Positions 5,182 to 5,565 of a stretch of 5,565 nucleotides of DNA are shown here, in pieces. The stretch's first letter is position 1. The number at the start of each line of letters is the position of its first letter. The DNA is taken from assembly GCA_003647435.1 (NCBI GenBank), contig QMMV01000154.1, positions 1 through 5,565 of the forward strand, in the 5' to 3' direction. The DNA is from Deltaproteobacteria bacterium. Its GTDB lineage: Bacteria; Desulfobacterota; Desulfobacteria; Desulfobacterales; C00003060. The translations under genes were made by a program, and so were the position numbers. A model generated the notes under the pieces. That model had not been told where the DNA came from. It was given only the letters and a program-made list of their open reading frames with translations, and made no database searches.

Positions 5182-5565
5182 ATGTCCTCAAAAGTGATAA
5201 CTGTTGCCCTTGCTGGCAATCCGAACTCTGGTAAAAGTACTATCTTTAACAACCTAACAGGCACCCGGCAGAAAGTAGGAAACTGGCCTGGCGTCACCGT
5301 AGAGAAAAAAGAAGGCCATCTCACTGCTGACGGCTATCACCTTACCATTGTGGACCTGCCTGGTACCTATAGCCTTACTGCATATTCCCTCGAAGAGATT
5401 GTAGCCCGCAATTTCATCCTTGATGAAAAACCTGATGTGGTTGTAGATATTCTTGACTGCTCCAACCTCGAGCGGAATCTTTACCTTGCCACTCAACTCA
5501 GCGAACTTGACACAAAGGTGATTTTTGTCCTGAACATGGCAGACATCGCCGAAGAACGCGGCATT
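5182..5565 (+). CDS. feoB: Ferrous iron transport protein B, N-terminal part (runs off window)
   Basis: The 128 visible residues, open to the last base of the window, are the start of the cytosolic G domain of FeoB, the inner-membrane Fe(II) transporter. Visible GTPase motifs are G1 GNPNSGKS (12-19), the switch I region VGNWPGVTVEKKEG with G2 T39 (32-45), G3 DLPG (58-61) and G4 NMAD (118-121). The NMxD form of G4, where classical GTPases have NKxD, is usual in FeoB. The stretch DCSNLERNLYLATQL (92-106) is also characteristic. The start ATG is three bases after the feoA stop, with an AGG at 5170-5172 about nine bases upstream. The full protein is normally several hundred residues longer, with a membrane domain not seen here. 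No frameshift is visible in the part present. Confidence 0.97.
   Translation, partial: MSSKVITVALAGNPNSGKSTIFNNLTGTRQKVGNWPGVTVEKKEGHLTADGYHLTIVDLPGTYSLTAYSLEEIVARNFILDEKPDVVVDILDCSNLERNLYLATQLSELDTKVIFVLNMADIAEERGI

Overview
The window looks like chromosomal sequence from a Gram-negative-type bacterium, most likely an uncultured anaerobe of the Desulfobacterota (former Deltaproteobacteria). That placement is an inference from gene style: a large membrane-embedded spermidine-synthase-like protein, an apparently exported isoaspartyl methyltransferase, an FmdB zinc ribbon next to feoAB, and intergenic spaces full of short palindromic repeats. No rRNA or tRNA is present to test it. I see no CRISPR array, tRNA, transposase or phage gene.

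Layout. Bases 1-278 are non-coding and hold a foldback element of about 220 bp. It has 18-bp perfect inverted ends, a second inner pair of complementary arms, and TA dinucleotides at both tips, so it resembles a non-autonomous (MITE-like) element. A separate GC-rich palindromic repeat sits inside one arm. Bases 279-2783 (+) encode an 834-residue polytopic membrane protein with a central spermidine-synthase-like Rossmann domain. It converges with, and overlaps by 48 bp, a minus-strand protein-L-isoaspartate O-methyltransferase gene (pcm, 2736-3476) whose product begins with a hydrophobic export-type signal. A 314-bp spacer (3477-3790) carries a second copy of the palindromic repeat and a longer repeat of a different type. 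Next is a minus-strand macro-domain gene (3791-4315), followed by a 338-bp divergent spacer. The plus-strand cluster fmdB-like (4654-4902), feoA (4942-5178) and feoB (5182 to the window edge, partial) completes the window.

How the genes work together. The clearest functional unit is the last one: FeoA and FeoB form the ferrous iron uptake system, and the small FmdB-type zinc ribbon lies 39 bp upstream in the same direction, probably in the same transcript. The macro-domain protein (ADP-ribose or related ligand binding/hydrolysis) and Pcm (repair of aged aspartyl residues) share a strand but are separated by repeat-rich DNA, so a common operon is doubtful. The large membrane protein stands alone.

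Start choices. Two starts differ from the longest open frame. The macro-domain protein is placed at 4315 and the zinc ribbon at 4654, because in each case a perfect AAGGAGG lies 6-7 nt upstream of that ATG and the family's conserved N-terminus begins there.

The most unusual content is in the repeats rather than the genes. I did not find convincing evidence of a new defence or metabolic system.
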